Shown: positions 20,482-32,202, counted from the first letter of the stretch. The stretch: 64,000 nt of DNA from Micropterix aruncella (GCA_944548615.1 OX155962.1:756670-820669); one strand, 5' to 3'. Translations and numbers: made by a program. The notes: generated by a model not told the origin, from the letters alone.

Positions 20482-22416
20482 TCATGCTTTCCCAAGAAGC
20501 CACCCAGTGCTCCACAAACTCGCCAAACGACTGGAAGCAGCTCCTACAACTGACCAGATCCGGGTACCAAATCGGAGAGCGGCAACGCACGCGGCCACTG
20601 CATCCATCAACTTCTCCCGTGCAGCCGCTAGAATTGGGCAAGACCAAATTACGTGTTCCGCAGTTTGGCGACCATACCCACAGGCGCACCGGGGGTCATC
20701 GGCAAGTCCAAAGTCAAATAGTTTGGCTCTGAACTCTCCGTGGCCCCCAACCAGCTGCGTGGTATGGTGGTCGAACCGCAGAAACGAATTTGGCATCCGC
20801 ACTGCGACGGACGGGAAAAAGCAATGGGTGAGGCGGCCAGTACCCCCGGCGTCCCATCTAGCCTGCCAGACACGCAAGGACTCCACCCGAATCAGGCGGG
20901 CAAACTCCCCAGCTCGGTGCGCCACCGGGTCGATCGACAGGCCATGAAGGACTACCGGCTCGCCCCGGCGGTACCGCGACAACGCTGCACGCTCCAGAAT
21001 CTCCAGGTCAATCGGCAGAACGCCAGCGATGACGGGTAACGCAAGAGTGGACGTCGTTCTGTACGCCCCGGTCAGGGCCACGAGAGGGATGCGCTGTCCG
21101 CGCAGCAGCGCGACACGCGTCGCCTCAGGAACAGCAGACTCTGTCCAAGCGCGTGCGGCATAAGTCGCACGCGGGACGAAGACGCCCTTATAGATAGTCA
21201 TGACCGCCGGGAAACGAATTCCCCAGTCGGCCCGACTCACTCCGCGGAGCGCAAAGAATAGATCCCGGGATTTTTCGGCTGTAATCTTTGCGTGCGAAAG
21301 AAAGGAAAGGGAAGCCGTAAGCGTCACCCCCAGGTATCGAACGGTGGCCGGGAAGGATACCGGGCGACCGTTCATCCTGATGACAGGGTTCCGCTTAAGA
21401 TGTCCCTTCAGGAGAAGCGCCTGAGTTTTCGTCGGAGAGAAGGTGAGTCTGTTTCGCTGTCCCCATCCGAGGATCAGGTCCAGCGAGTCAGCCACCCTTC
21501 TCTCGACCTCTGCGCGACTCCTGCCGCCCACCAGGAGAAGAGCGTCGTCTGCATAAGCGCTGACGGTGCACCCCTCCGGGTAAGGTAGACCGAGGAAATC
21601 ATCAAAGAGAATGTTCCAAAGGCTAGGACCCAACACTGACCCCTGTGGACAGCCCATGGTCGGGGTTTTGGTGACGCTGGTCGGGCCGTACCTCAGAGTG
21701 ACAGATCTGTCTGAAAAGTAGCTCCTCACTACTTTCAACAAATTGTTCGGGCACAGGCGGGCGCGAAGCTTGCATATAAGCATCGGCCACCACGCGTTGT
21801 CGAATGCACCGGAGATATCCAAAAATACGCCTACCACGTAGCGGCCGTCGTAGTTGCGGGCCCAGTTCTTCGCAAACAGGATGGCGTCCTCCGTGCTTTT
21901 CCCTCGGGTAAATCCAAACTGACGCTCGTTCTGGGGAGACAGAGTCCTCTCCAGCCGTTCGCGCACAAGCACTTCTAGCACCTTACCCATTATGGGAAGG
22001 AGCGTGATGGGCCTGTACGCTTTCGGATCCGAGCGCGGCTTGTCGTTACCTTTGGGAATCACCCGCAGGAGGCCAGCCTTCCAGCATAATGGGAAATGAC
22101 CGTCCCTAATGCATTTCTGCATCAGGACAGTCACCTCCCATCTTGCGAATTCCCACACCCGCTTCACTATATCAGACGTAAAGTTGTCTATCCCCGGTGC
22201 CTTTCTACGCGATAGCGACCCGATGATGGTGCCGACCTCGTCCGCTGTTACCTCTGACAGATCAGGTACGCGCGAGTCTACGGCAATAAGCCGCCGCAGC
22301 TGCGCGTGGTGGGGATCGTCATTGTCATTCCGATCCGATGGACACAAAGAACCGAGGAGAACTGAAAGAGTGCCTTCGGTGTCAAGCGGGGCGGAAGTAC
22401 CCTCGACAATGCTAGA
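20482..22416 (-). CDS. R1-clade LINE ORF2 protein, C-terminal part (reverse transcriptase)
   Basis: The frame is open from the truncation point at 22416 to TGA at 20482, about 644 codons without a break. Counting from the TTG at 22347: YRPITLLP at 111-118, QFGFTRGKSTEDAI at 143-156, block A DISGAFDNAWWP at 177-188, block B GCPQGSVLGPSLWN at 232-245, catalytic YADD at 265-268. A knuckle CACGYGRQTAEHVIWSC (C-x-C-x8-H-x4-C) lies at 554-570, as in R1, TRAS and SART proteins. The APE-type endonuclease that would cut the target lies upstream and is lost, so the copy cannot be autonomous. The natural start is not in the window. Confidence 0.85.
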   Translation of the reverse strand, partial: SSIVEGTSAPLDTEGTLSVLLGSLCPSDRNDNDDPHHAQLRRLIAVDSRVPDLSEVTADEVGTIIGSLSRRKAPGIDNFTSDIVKRVWEFARWEVTVLMQKCIRDGHFPLCWKAGLLRVIPKGNDKPRSDPKAYRPITLLPIMGKVLEVLVRERLERTLSPQNERQFGFTRGKSTEDAILFAKNWARNYDGRYVVGVFLDISGAFDNAWWPMLICKLRARLCPNNLLKVVRSYFSDRSVTLRYGPTSVTKTPTMGCPQGSVLGPSLWNILFDDFLGLPYPEGCTVSAYADDALLLVGGRSRAEVERRVADSLDLILGWGQRNRLTFSPTKTQALLLKGHLKRNPVIRMNGRPVSFPATVRYLGVTLTASLSFLSHAKITAEKSRDLFFALRGVSRADWGIRFPAVMTIYKGVFVPRATYAARAWTESAVPEATRVALLRGQRIPLVALTGAYRTTSTLALPVIAGVLPIDLEILERAALSRYRRGEPVVLHGLSIDPVAHRAGEFARLIRVESLRVWQARWDAGGTGRLTHCFFPSVAVRMPNSFLRFDHHTTQLVGGHGEFRAKLFDFGLADDPRCACGYGRQTAEHVIWSCPILAAAREKLMDAVAACVAALRFGTRIWSVVGAASSRLASLWSTGWLLGKA

Positions 22417-22862
22417 ACTCTGACTAACAGTCGGGGGAGTCTGGAAGCTGTATTGTTTCCTATAGAGCGGGGGTGGTTGCGTAACTTACGGCGACTGCTC
22501 TTGAAGACCATCGGCCATCCGATCCTGGGTGAAAGCCGGGCAAAGGACGCCATGGTCCGCGATAGATTCAGTATACACCGTTTCACCGCTTCGTAAGGGA
22601 GAGGACCGCGCAAGCGACCTCGAACTCGGAACCAATCGAGAGACCGGAGAAATCTGGTCACAATTGGTAGTTAGGGCGCGAGTGTCGGCCCGCCAGGTAA
22701 CATATCTGGCTATCTCGCGGTAAGGCGTTGGTCTCTAACGGGTTGTGGCGTAGCTAGATGGTGGACTGTTTTGTCCCAAGTCTTCTACGCTCACTCCAGG
22801 GAGATAGTCGTTAAAACTTCCTGTGGTGACGGGCTCGCCCGCTGAAGTCGACAACCCAAGTT
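22417..22862 (-). repeat. Family X, copy 3, A module (right of the R1-clade insertion)
   Basis: Continues copy 3 after the duplicated target site, from ACTCTGACTAACAG to GAAGTCGACAACCCAAG. It is followed directly by the B module of copy 4 in the opposite orientation. Confidence 0.8.
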
Positions 22863-23086
22863 GTTGGTCAGAGTGCACAGTCGATTGGCCTGCGCAGCAC
22901 AGTGCGCAGACCGTCAAGGAGCGCCAGAAGGTTGATTCCTAGGGGAAACTGACCATAAGGCCAGAGTCCTACCCAGGCTCGCACTTCATGCGTGGAGGCC
23001 GTCGGATAGGTGTTGACCCGTGAGTGTGACCAACCCTGAACATAATTGGTCTTCGTGGCCAACTCAGCAAGGGCCCATTAACTCCC
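22863..23086 (+). repeat. Family X, B module alone (copy 4)
   Basis: Starts at TTGGTCAGAGTGCAC and ends GGGCCCATTAACTCCC. Together with copy 3 it makes inverted B, inverted A, forward B, that is, an A core between two B arms facing outward. Confidence 0.75.
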
Positions 23087-23480
23087 TCCCATTGGATGAA
23101 CATCCCAGTGGATGAACAATTTAGATGAAGCAGTTCACATTTAGACGGATCCGGGTAAAAAACAGGACCCGAGTTTTTGTACAGACGGTTTGTCACTACG
23201 GAGCGCTGTCTAAACGCGCGGACCGTCGTAATGCACGTGCTCCGTGTCGTAATGTGAACGAGCGCGCCGATAAATAGCACGTGTCGACACGCTCACGCCT
23301 GCATCGCGAACATACATCTCTCTCTCCGCATGCATCGTTTGGGGGTCCGCAATGTCAAAACGGAGGTCTGACCTTGACTGTTCGTCCGATTTTTTTGACG
23401 GATAGGTCTATATGTGAACACCTATCTCCGGGCGACGGTTTCCGTCAAAACAGACGGTTCGTCATAGTGAGAACGGGCTC
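23087..23480. other. GC-rich block, possible DNA element
   Basis: GTTCACATTTAGACGG near 23132 and, inverted, a looser AGACGGTTCGTCATAGTGAG near 23450, together with repeated GACGG words, suggest terminal inverted repeats of a non-autonomous DNA transposon. The match is loose and no target duplication was found. No gene. Confidence 0.3.
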
Positions 23481-25470
23481 TTATTAGGGGGCAAAATCTG
23501 ACTTGGCACCGGGTAGATTCGGATTCAGGAAAGTCAAATTATTCTGTAAACCCCCGGAAATCCAATGTCCCACGATTTGCCGTTATTTCTAGGCCGATTT
23601 TCGATAATTTCGCCCAGACTATACGCATAAGGAGTTTTTCAAATGAGTGTGTCTCATTACATACGTGGTTTATATTTATTTCGTTTCGACAACCAATTGA
23701 AACATTCCAGAGAGGCCATAATGTTAGTTCGCGCGTGGTTCACGGAGGTGGAATGGATGGGAGGTTGATATTGTTGTGTGTTATCGATGCTCGCCACGCG
23801 ATCGCAGCTTCCGCTGGCGTGCTTCCTGTGCCGACGCCGTTTGTCAGTCGGCGGCTCCCAATAAGCATGCGCCACTTGTCCCAAGGAAGGAATAAAGAAC
23901 GCGGCTTTTCGAAACAATTTCCATAGGGGGGAGCACCTCAACTACAAAAGACGTTGCTTTTCTCGCGTTTCTCGGAGAGGCATGGCGACGAACGTCTGCA
24001 TTCAATGAGTTGAATGCCTAATTCAACCTTTTCGTCTTTTACATCTATTATTTTGTATATATCGGTCTTGATTAGACTACACTTTTGTGATATTTGATCA
24101 CATGATGCTAATATAAATTATATATCCAATAGTAAAATAAACTTTATTTAATCTCTTGTAAAATATTTTAATTTAAATAGAGTACATGTTTACATAATTT
24201 TTAGGTTAATTGATGCATAGAAAACAACTTTTATAGGAAAAAAATATCCGCATGATTAATTTCATATTCGACACAATAACGCCAATTATGAACCCCTGAA
24301 AATCGTCAATCTGTGAAAACCGGGTCGGATACGTAATTATTTGCCTACTTTCATTATGCCGGGCAATATTACAATAATAATAAATTCACAGGGCTTGACA
24401 TTTATAGTAGAAACAAAATTAGCTTCAAATCGGCAGTATGAACCGCCCTTGAAGCGGCAGCGACAACTGTCAGTAATTATTGATTTGTAATATGTATGTA
24501 TAAATATAATATAACTTATATATGTATTCCCATTTTCTTATTTTGAATTTATGTTGTATAAGTATGATTTATATGTTTGCGGTTAACTCTACAACTTTTG
24601 CGGTCATTTGATTAATAAATATTTACGGATGTATTGTATTTTCTGTTTCATAATTTAGTTTGTAAAATATTTTTCAAATAATTTCTAACGGCGTAAGTTA
24701 TAATCGGCATAAGAACATGTTTTTTTAAGAATTATGTATCTAATTATAAGTTCATGCTGTTACTTACCTAAATAAATAAAATTAAAAAAATAAAATAATA
24801 ATAAAAACGAAGTTCGTAGGAATGCGCACGGCAGGCGTCGGAACGGCAAAATGGCGGTATCGCATTATATTTGATATGATCTGCGGTTAAAATTATTAGG
24901 TAATATATATAAAACTTAATTTGTTATTTTTACTGGCACAACCGTGGCACTCCAATATGACTCAGAAAGTGAACTCCCCTTATCACAGGAGTGCCTAGCA
25001 AGGTGGGCTCGGTTTCACTTTACTTGGTACATTAGGAATAATTTTATGCACTTTAACATATAATTTATGCACTTTGGCCTAGGCACAGACAGATGTATGC
25101 CTAAATTTAGAAGCATATATAGGTATTTTCTGGATTGTACATTATATTTCTTTTGTGCTATTGCTTTTGAATGTTTATGTGACGAATTAATAAATAAATA
25201 AATTGATATTTTCTGTAATCTCTCGAAATCATTTTTTTAAACATTTTTTTAAAACATTTATTTAACTATCTTTAAAATACAGCTTTTATATCAAATCTAG
25301 TGAAGCCCTAGGCTTTTCTGTTAGAGATTATAATAGGGTTTAGCGCAGCTTGTGTGGCCATATTGACAGTATTATTATATATGAACTGCAGTTGCATTGG
25401 ATAAGATTAGTCGGCATAGAAAGACACTCTATTGATAATGTTTGAAAAAACGTACTTGGCGATAATATAA
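23481..25470. other. No gene seen
   Basis: A moderately GC-rich part at 23690-23940 has a 94-codon minus frame without any recognised motif. The rest is AT-rich. A LINE-like tail (AATAAATAAATAAATTG) ends at about 25205, preceded by 25-250 bases of unfamiliar 3'-UTR-like sequence. Confidence 0.4.
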
Positions 25471-25780
25471 TGGGCTCGATTGCGTTTCTTCGTGAGCTAA
25501 AGTCGGAGATTAGTTCGTGTGAATGAGACAGGGCAATACGTTAGAGCGGAACGCGAAATTAACGGTTGTCACTTTTTCGCATTAAAACTACCCACCAAAG
25601 TTAAAGCATCTGAATCTAACACTGCACGAAATGTGTTCAAATTTATTCGGACGAGTATAAGTTCGATAGGTAGTTTTTATCGACGATCGTTCGTTTCATA
25701 TTCCGCTTTAAAGTATTGCTCTATCTCGTTCCCTTTAACTAATTTCAGTTTTAGTTCACAAAGAAACGCAATCGGGCCCA
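25471..25780. mobile_element. Foldback MITE, copy 2 (complete)
   Basis: TGGGCTCGATTGCGTTTCTT at the left is mirrored by AAGAAACGCAATCGGGCCCA at the right. Beyond the ends the two halves, each about 140 bp, also pair imperfectly, so a transcript would fold into one long hairpin. A related copy is at 17126. The short target duplication cannot be fixed because the flanks are AT repeats. Confidence 0.7.
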
Positions 25781-25974
25781 ATATGTATGTATGTATGTAT
25801 GTACTTACTCGTTGTGTTGTTTTTTGTTTATATTAATCAAAAAACACTTCTGAAAAAATTTAAACAATGATGAAGCTTTGAATTTAATTGTAACATGCTT
25901 TAAAATACGTATACAAAAACATGATAAATGGAGTACTGTTATCGGGATTGCTAGAAAAATAGCGTTTTAATTTG

Positions 25975-26070
25975 TGTTTGTAATAAAGATCTGCGACACG
26001 ATACAAAATAAGTCTGGCATAGCTTTATTTGCAGATGATACCTCTCTTATTTTTGAAATTGCTTGGCCAA
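25975..26070 (+). mobile_element. LINE reverse transcriptase scrap with FADD
   Basis: The frame reads IQNKSGIALFADDTSLIFEI, the catalytic block C of CR1/Jockey-type reverse transcriptases with both aspartates kept. Sequence on both sides is unrelated to the polymerase. A very short internal fragment. Confidence 0.6.
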
Positions 26071-26711
26071 CGGCAGCCCTGGATCTACGATTTTTTCCGA
26101 ACTGGGACAAAAACTTGTATTTTCGCCACTTCCCTCCAGAATTAGAGATTATAGATTAATAAAAAACTCATGAAACAAAATTACTGGGTGGGCTTTTTTG
26201 TAACCGGGAAATATGAACCCTTAAATAATTGTGCACTCTCAATTACCTATTTGCTAATAACTTTTCCTTATATGTGACATTGATATAGAATACATATAAC
26301 CAGCGTAGACAACGCACAAGACAGACTGTACACACACCTTCAATCCTTAGGTCTCAGCAAACGTTACTATCTAATCTTGCTACATTATTACACAATGAGA
26401 TTTTTTTCCGCGAAAGAATCTATTACCACTTCAACTAATAATTATAGTGACACGTTTGAAAGAGTAGTTGTTAACAAAGAAAAAAATCAACGCGTATTAG
26501 TCGCACACCTAATAAGCCACTTAAATACCGACCGTCTCGCTTGACGTTTGGTAGTTCGGATTTAAATGGCTCCGCTCTTGTGGCTACGTCCCCTTCTGTC
26601 GGTGGAGAGGGTTCTTTATAGGCGCAACGGGAATTCCCCTAGTAGAGACATCAAACAGACTGTGTACGCGATCAAAACTCATCTTAGGATGCGTCCCACA
26701 ATCAAACGAAC
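26071..26711. other. No gene seen
   Basis: A stretch around 26295-26360 (VDNAQDRLYTHLQSLGLSK in translation) is suggestive of coding debris but I cannot name it. The remainder is unassigned. Confidence 0.35.
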
Positions 26712-27800
26712 AACTAGAGCTGTCAACTACAACGAGCGAACCCGTCACCTCAGGAAATCTCCCATGAGGTGAGCGTAGAGAACTTGGGATGAAAGCAGTC
26801 CACTGTCTAGTTACGCCGCGCGCCCGTATGAAGCCAACGCCTTACCGCGAGATAACCAGGCTAATGACCCAGCGGGCCGACTTTCGCGCCCTTACTTCCA
26901 GTTTCAACCAGATTACTTCGGTCTCCCGACTGGTTACAGGTTAGAGGTCGCTTGCGCGGTCCTCTCCCTTACGTAGCGGTGATTCGGTGTCTGCCGAATC
27001 TATCGCGGACCACGGCATCCTTTGCCCGGCTCTTCACCCGGTATCGGGTAGCCGAATGGTCGTTTCAATAACAGTTGCCGTAAGGTTAACAACTACCCCT
27101 GCTCTATATCATGGCAGTAGCGCTGTTCGTTCGCAGAAATCTAGCCGATTTCGAAGTGAATGGTGTGCATCCCCACTATCCAACAAGATTCCGTAACATG
27201 CTACGTTCGGCAAGTCATGCATTATCCAAGTCGGATAGGCTAGCTTATATCGCCGGCCCAGCGGTTTACAACAAACTCAGCGAGCACATTAGGCAGGCGC
27301 AATCTCTTGACGTGTTTAAGGAGGTACCTCACAGATAAGGCGTTTTACTCACTGGAGGAATATTACTCGAGTGAAGTCTAAAATGCTTTGGTGGCTAAAG
27401 TGTTCAATGATCTCTTTGCATTTTGTCTAGTATTTCCTCTTTTTACATTATACTTGTTTTTTTTTCTTCGTTTTGTTTTGTTTATTTTTGTCTTTTCTTT
27501 ACGATAAAAAAATGTTTGTTTGCTAATATGTATGAATGTTTGCTAATCTGTATCTGACTTGTATACCAGTATACTAATAAAATGAATATGAATATGAATA
27601 ATATAGGAAACAATACTGTTTCCAGACTCATCCGGCTGTCGGTCGGAATGCAATATCGATAGGCTTACGCCGCACGGAGCGCAAACCATCCAGGGGCGGC
27701 CGAAGGCTGACTTACACCCCGCCGGATTGGTGTTGACCAGTGCGCGTTTAACCGACCCTAAACTCATGGGTCTCAGTGATCAATATTAGGGCTATTGGTA
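26712..27800 (+). repeat. Family X, diverged copy split by a LINE
   Basis: X sequence runs from AACTAGAGCTGTCAACTAC at 26712 to CTCTATA at 27108, then resumes at TATAGGAAACAATACTG (27602) and fades near 27800. Between them lies a LINE tail. TATA is present on both sides of the insertion. This copy is clearly older than those at 12, 19, 40, 44 and 47 kb. Confidence 0.65.
27109..27601 (+). mobile_element. 5'-truncated LINE tail nested in family X
   Basis: About 75 codons up to the stop at 27338 contain HYPTRFRNMLRSASHALSKS and GPAVYNKLSEHIR, the usual non-LTR RT C-terminus (N.LR......R....Y.GP..YN.LP..I). A 3' UTR of about 260 bp ends in TGAATATGAATATGAAT repeats. The four-base TATA duplication marks the insertion. 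Confidence 0.65.
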
Positions 27801-28208
27801 GCATTTCCGCACTAAAGAAGAACGCATTACGAGTGGAAGAAAGCATTGTAATTTGATATTGCGGCAAAGCTGTCGGAGCGGGTATTAAACTTTCCCTGGG
27901 GGACAATTTGAAATACCAATCCGATTCAACCCGCATTTCTTTCAATCTCAGATTCTTCAGATTCGCTTCACAACAAGGCGCCCAATCTATTCCTTGATAA
28001 ATAGCGCAGGAAGCGGCAATTTAAAAACGTGGGCAACGAGTGTCCAACAATTGGCATTTAGTGTAACAAGTTGGTAAAACATTTGGGCAATTGGCTTAGA
28101 GGTGGCTGCGTGGTCATATCAAAGGGCCGACACGCGACGGAGAGGCTAAAATCACATCTAAATAGGCCTAATTCGGTCAAGGCGGGAGAACAATATACAT
28201 ACGTACAA
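27801..28208. other. No gene seen
   Basis: Mixed composition, nothing recognised. The hAT element begins at 28209. Confidence 0.4.
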
Positions 28209-29136
28209 CAGTGGCGGCGCTAAACCACACTTGGACGTCGGCGAAATTAGGTTCGCGAGGCCTTTTTTATTTCCCATTGCAGTCAAAAAGAAAACGTTAG
28301 ATTACATGAGCCGAATTATAGTGAAACTAATGTATGAGTAAACGAGTTTTATTGCTAATCAAATGATGTTAAAAATTACACAAATAAAAATTAAAATAGA
28401 CGAACTTTTCGGCTTTTGGCCTCACTGAACATTTTCAGGATTATGTCATAGCTAATACTAGCCGCTATTTCAGCTTCAATTGATAGAATTGATAACGTAG
28501 ATAGTCTCTCTTGGGTCATCGTGCTTCTCAAGTAGGTCTTAATCAATTTTAACTTTGAGAAGCTTCTCTCAGCGGAAGCTGTACTGACGGGAACTGTGAG
28601 CATGATTCTAATTGCTGTGTAAACATTTGGATATATTTCTTCCAAATTATTTTCTAAAATGTACTAAATGAGTTGTTTCGCGTCGTTGCCAGAGTCAAGT
28701 GAATTCGCTTTTAAAAGCTGTAGCTCTTCATATAGCTCGAATGGCTGTATGTCACTGTTTTCGCCATCGCCTTCCCGCAGTATTGTACCTAAATCATTTC
28801 AATGCTTGAGAAGGTCCTCTTTTGATATCGATTTCAAATAACTGATATCATAAATAAAACCAAATTGTTCAAAATATTCACTGAGCGCTTTAAATCGACA
28901 TTCGGTGTAGACTATAATAGCATCTATCATTGTGTTAAAAAAGTTAACTCTGTAATGCGTTAACTCTGTAATAATACCCCTAAAGTACTACTCACTCACT
29001 TCACTCACGCAAGTGTATGAAAATAAATAAGAATAAATAAATAAATTTTAAATAATTTGTAAAACTTTTGCGAGGTCCCCTCAGGTGCGAGGCCGTCGGC
29101 GGTCGCCGACGTCGCCGACGCCTAGCGCCGCCACAG
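28209..29136 (-). mobile_element. hAT element, shortened, with terminal inverted repeats
   Basis: CAGTGGCGGCGCTA (28209-28222) is mirrored by TAGCGCCGCCACAG (29123-29136), a hAT-type end; GACGTCGGCG words follow inside both ends. ACGTACAA precedes the left end and ACGTACAT lies three bases beyond the right end, close to an 8-bp duplication but not exact. The interior holds only the last part of a transposase. Confidence 0.6.
28391..28931 (-). pseudogene. hAT transposase C-terminal part
   Basis: About 180 codons on the minus strand. LSEYFEQFGFIYDI and FELYEELQLLK come first, then the dimerisation domain with VPVSTASAERSFSKLKLIK and LSTLSIEAE-like sequence. The layout is that of hAT transposases related to ZMYM/TTF-type proteins. 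Two in-frame stops break it (a TGA after EDLLKH and a TAG before YILENN), and the DDE catalytic part is missing. Confidence 0.7.
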
Positions 29137-29717
29137 CGTACGTACATACTATGGACCCTCAATCGAGCATCGAGTTGAGTAACACAATTAAATCAATAGT
29201 GACTATCGAGTCCCTGATGCTTGACCTGAGCATGAATAACGGAACATATTTCCCCAAAACTGTTTCTTAATCTATACCAGAGGTAGGTTTTTGGCAAAGT
29301 GGAAAGTTGTAAAAAGAAAAGCATGTACAATTTTTGGTTGTTCATTTCTGAGCGGCCACGATCTTGAAGTATGAAGCATTTGAGAAAGCCGCATCTAACT
29401 GCACATTTAGCACTATCTCGCTTGCTCATTCATATAATGCGTCTATTCTAACCGCTCGCAAGGATACCCATTGAAGTGCAATTTTTCACATATCTCACTC
29501 GCACCTCCCTTCGTTAGTCTCGTGCGCTGGCCTCCTCAAGCGATTAGTGATGCAATTTGAGCTGAGTGTTGATTTTCTTCCGTGATACTTGTGAGGCACG
29601 TGTTTGTTTATTGCTATAATTATATTATTATGTTTTAAAATACTATGCTGTACACAAAATCTGTTATAGATGTAATATTTTTTTTGTTTTTTCAATAACA
29701 ATAATTTCCTCTCTTCG
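29137..29717. other. No gene seen
   Basis: Nothing recognised. A T/A-rich stretch at 29660-29700 leads into the truncated LINE at 29718. Confidence 0.4.
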
Positions 29718-30678
29718 TGAAGTTAAAACAGACGTACCACAGGGATCGATACTGGGCCCGGTCTTATTTGCACTATATACTTCTGACATAGCTGCAAATT
29801 TTAAAAACTGTCGCTATCATCTATATGCCGACGCCACTCAATTAATGCATCCCATCGACACGAATTGTCCATTTTCAGCAGTCAGCCTATAAATCAATGC
29901 CGATCTTGGAAAGTTATCCGCTTGGTCCAATAAACATGGCTTACAAATCAACCCTTCGAAGTCATGTTTTATGATTATTGGGTCGAAACAGGGCAGGACT
30001 AAAATTGCCAACTATGGCTCTCTTCCTATAATGGTGGACAGTTTGCCAATACCACTGGTCACTACGGCTAAAAATCTGGGTATTCTATTTGATGGAAAAT
30101 TACGGTTTGAGGAACATGTCAGCAAAAGCGTTGGGTGGGGTTTCTCACGTCTAAAGGCCTTATACAGAATTCGGGAGTACCTCAGCGTCAGAATCAGAAT
30201 ACTACTTGTAAATGCCCTTATATTGTCTATAATGGACTATGGCGACTGTGTGTACGGCCCCTGTCTATATAGGAAGACTGAGCGGATACTTCAGAGACTG
30301 CAAAATGCCTGCGCAAGATTTTGCTTTAGGATTCCTCCACGTCATCATGTGTCACCATTCCTTGCGAAAGCTTCCATGTTGAATATGAGTAAAAGAAGGC
30401 AGCTCCATCTTGCGACCCTTGTACTCAAGGTAGTACGCAATAAACAGCCGCGATATCTTTACTCGATTATGACTTGGCCCCGTAACCGGCATGTCCATTC
30501 AACACGGGCACGTGAACAACTTGCTATAATACCCAAGCACAAAACTACACATTTAAAGTGCAGCTTTTCGTATTATTCTGCGGTTGTATGGAATCGGTTG
30601 GGAATGGCTTTGCGATCGAAATCAATTGCAGTATTTAAGGACCACTTTAAAAGTTTATTATTAAAGGAAGATATTTAG
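29718..30678 (+). pseudogene. LINE ORF2, 5'-truncated reverse transcriptase (CR1/L2-like)
   Basis: The frame begins in block B (VPQGSILGPVLFALY), passes YADATQL, where the second catalytic aspartate is replaced by alanine, hits a TAA at 29890-29892 and continues from there to 30678. The later part has NPSKSCFMIIGS and LGILFDGKLRFEEHV (palm/thumb) and SIMDYGDCVYGP. The C-terminus ends FKSLLLKEDI. The 3' UTR to about 30970 is built of GATTTT(A)-type repeats. Two inactivating lesions show that it is dead. Confidence 0.75.
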
Positions 30679-32031
30679 GTCATAATTTGATTTTATTTTA
30701 AAAAACTATTTGCTAATTGGATTATTACTATTGTCTTCGTTTATTTATTAATTTGTAACGTGATTATTTGATGTTAAATATTTTGATTTTGATTATTTTT
30801 GATTTATTATTTGTAGATTTTTAAATTTATGTAATTACGTTATTTTTCTTTTAATATCATTTGATGTTAAATATTTTGATTTTGATTATTCGATTTGTGT
30901 ATTTATTTGATTATGATTATTTGGATTTTATATTTTAAGATTTATTTGATTTGGTTATTTTATTTTAAAATCATATATGTACCAATAATTAAAAGGTGTG
31001 TCCTGAAAACCAGGATAAGAGATATCCTGAGGATACCCCTAATTTGCAGCGTTTGTAGCTTTATTTCATAGTCTTTGTCTTACAGTTTTAATTTTTAATC
31101 TGTGTGTTCTTGTTTTTTTTGTATATGTTTTTTATAACAACAGCTGCAAATAAATATTTTTCAATATGACATTTACGGATCGCTAAAAGTTTATGATGAC
31201 CTGCTTAGATGGGGTAAGATAATGTGAACCCCCATTGACATCTCGTCCACCCTGGTTTTTTTATCGCTGACATGGACCCCTGCAATTCGAAATTGAAATC
31301 TAGGGTCCACACTTTGGGAATCACTGATCTATACTAATGATAAAGCTGAAGAGTTTGTTTGTTTAAACGCTCTAATCTCTGGACCTATCAGTCGGATTTG
31401 CCGAGCAAACCGAGGAACCGAGCAAAAAGAACGCTAAGCGAAAACGAAATAACAACGCGGGCAAGCGATGCGACGCTGTGGGTCGGGGGCCGGGTGCGGC
31501 CGCCCGATGAGAACCGAGAAGAGCCGAGCTCTGAATACTTTACCCAGATCAGATTGTGGCGAGAGCCAGTATATGCTAATACCACATGAAAATATGACTT
31601 AAAATAATGTCTATGCCGAAGTACTCTAAATTATTTATAAATAATCCGACACAGCTAGCAATTAATTAATTTGTAAAACCAGTGGAACAAAGCGTATACG
31701 TCTTCAATATCCTGCAATCCACATTTATTTAACAAATTATATACGAATTCTTTAAACATATTTATACTGTATCACATCTAACTAGGCAGCGCATGTTCCA
31801 AGGAAGACACTTATTTTATAGTAATCGTCTTTTAAGAAAAAGACGTTTTATATCCTATTGGTTTTAAACAAAATAATTTATAAAAATAATCTATAAAAAT
31901 GAAAATTCATAAAACATAAAATAAAAAACTAGTAAAATAGTCATTAAAAAACAACAAAATAATCATTAAATAGGTAATAAAGTGCTCGACAACAATTATA
32001 AAACAAATCCAAATATAAAATATTATATCTA

Positions 32032-32035
<4 letters not shown>
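30679..32035. other. LINE 3' UTR and unassigned sequence
   Basis: 30680-30970 is the GATTTTGATTATT-rich tail of the LINE above. At 31014-31040 short palindromes (TATCCTGAGGATA) occur. ATCTATACTAATGATAAAG at 31327 resembles a Helitron 5' end. A GC-rich patch at 31400-31560 with many GAACCGAG words has no recognised product. Confidence 0.4.

Positions 32036-32125
<90 letters not shown>
32036..32125. repeat. (TA)n microsatellite, about 90 bp
   Basis: Uninterrupted TA dinucleotides. Any open frame here (Tyr-Ile repeats) is an artefact. Confidence 0.95.
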
Positions 32126-32127
<2 letters not shown>

Positions 32128-32202
32128 AAATATTTGATAGTTTTGTGTATATATTCTTTTTAGAATTGATCAATAAGATGATTATTTACTTTATAATCAT
32201 CT

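Larger units (their letters stand above)
19951..22416 (-). mobile_element. R1-clade LINE, 5'-truncated, with 14-bp target duplication
   Basis: A 2,466-bp insertion on the minus strand inside family X copy 3. ACTCTGACTAACAG is present at both edges, 19937-19950 and 22417-22430. A 14-bp duplication, a 3' end without poly(A) and a structured 3' UTR are all known for R1. The 5' end is lost: the coding frame is already open at 22416, and the endonuclease and ORF1 are missing. The open frame suggests a young insertion. The family could be specific for X, since the site recurs there. Confidence 0.85.

Noticed and set aside
23657..23941. 94-codon minus frame, partly GC-rich
   Set aside because: No recognisable motif and unsupported context.
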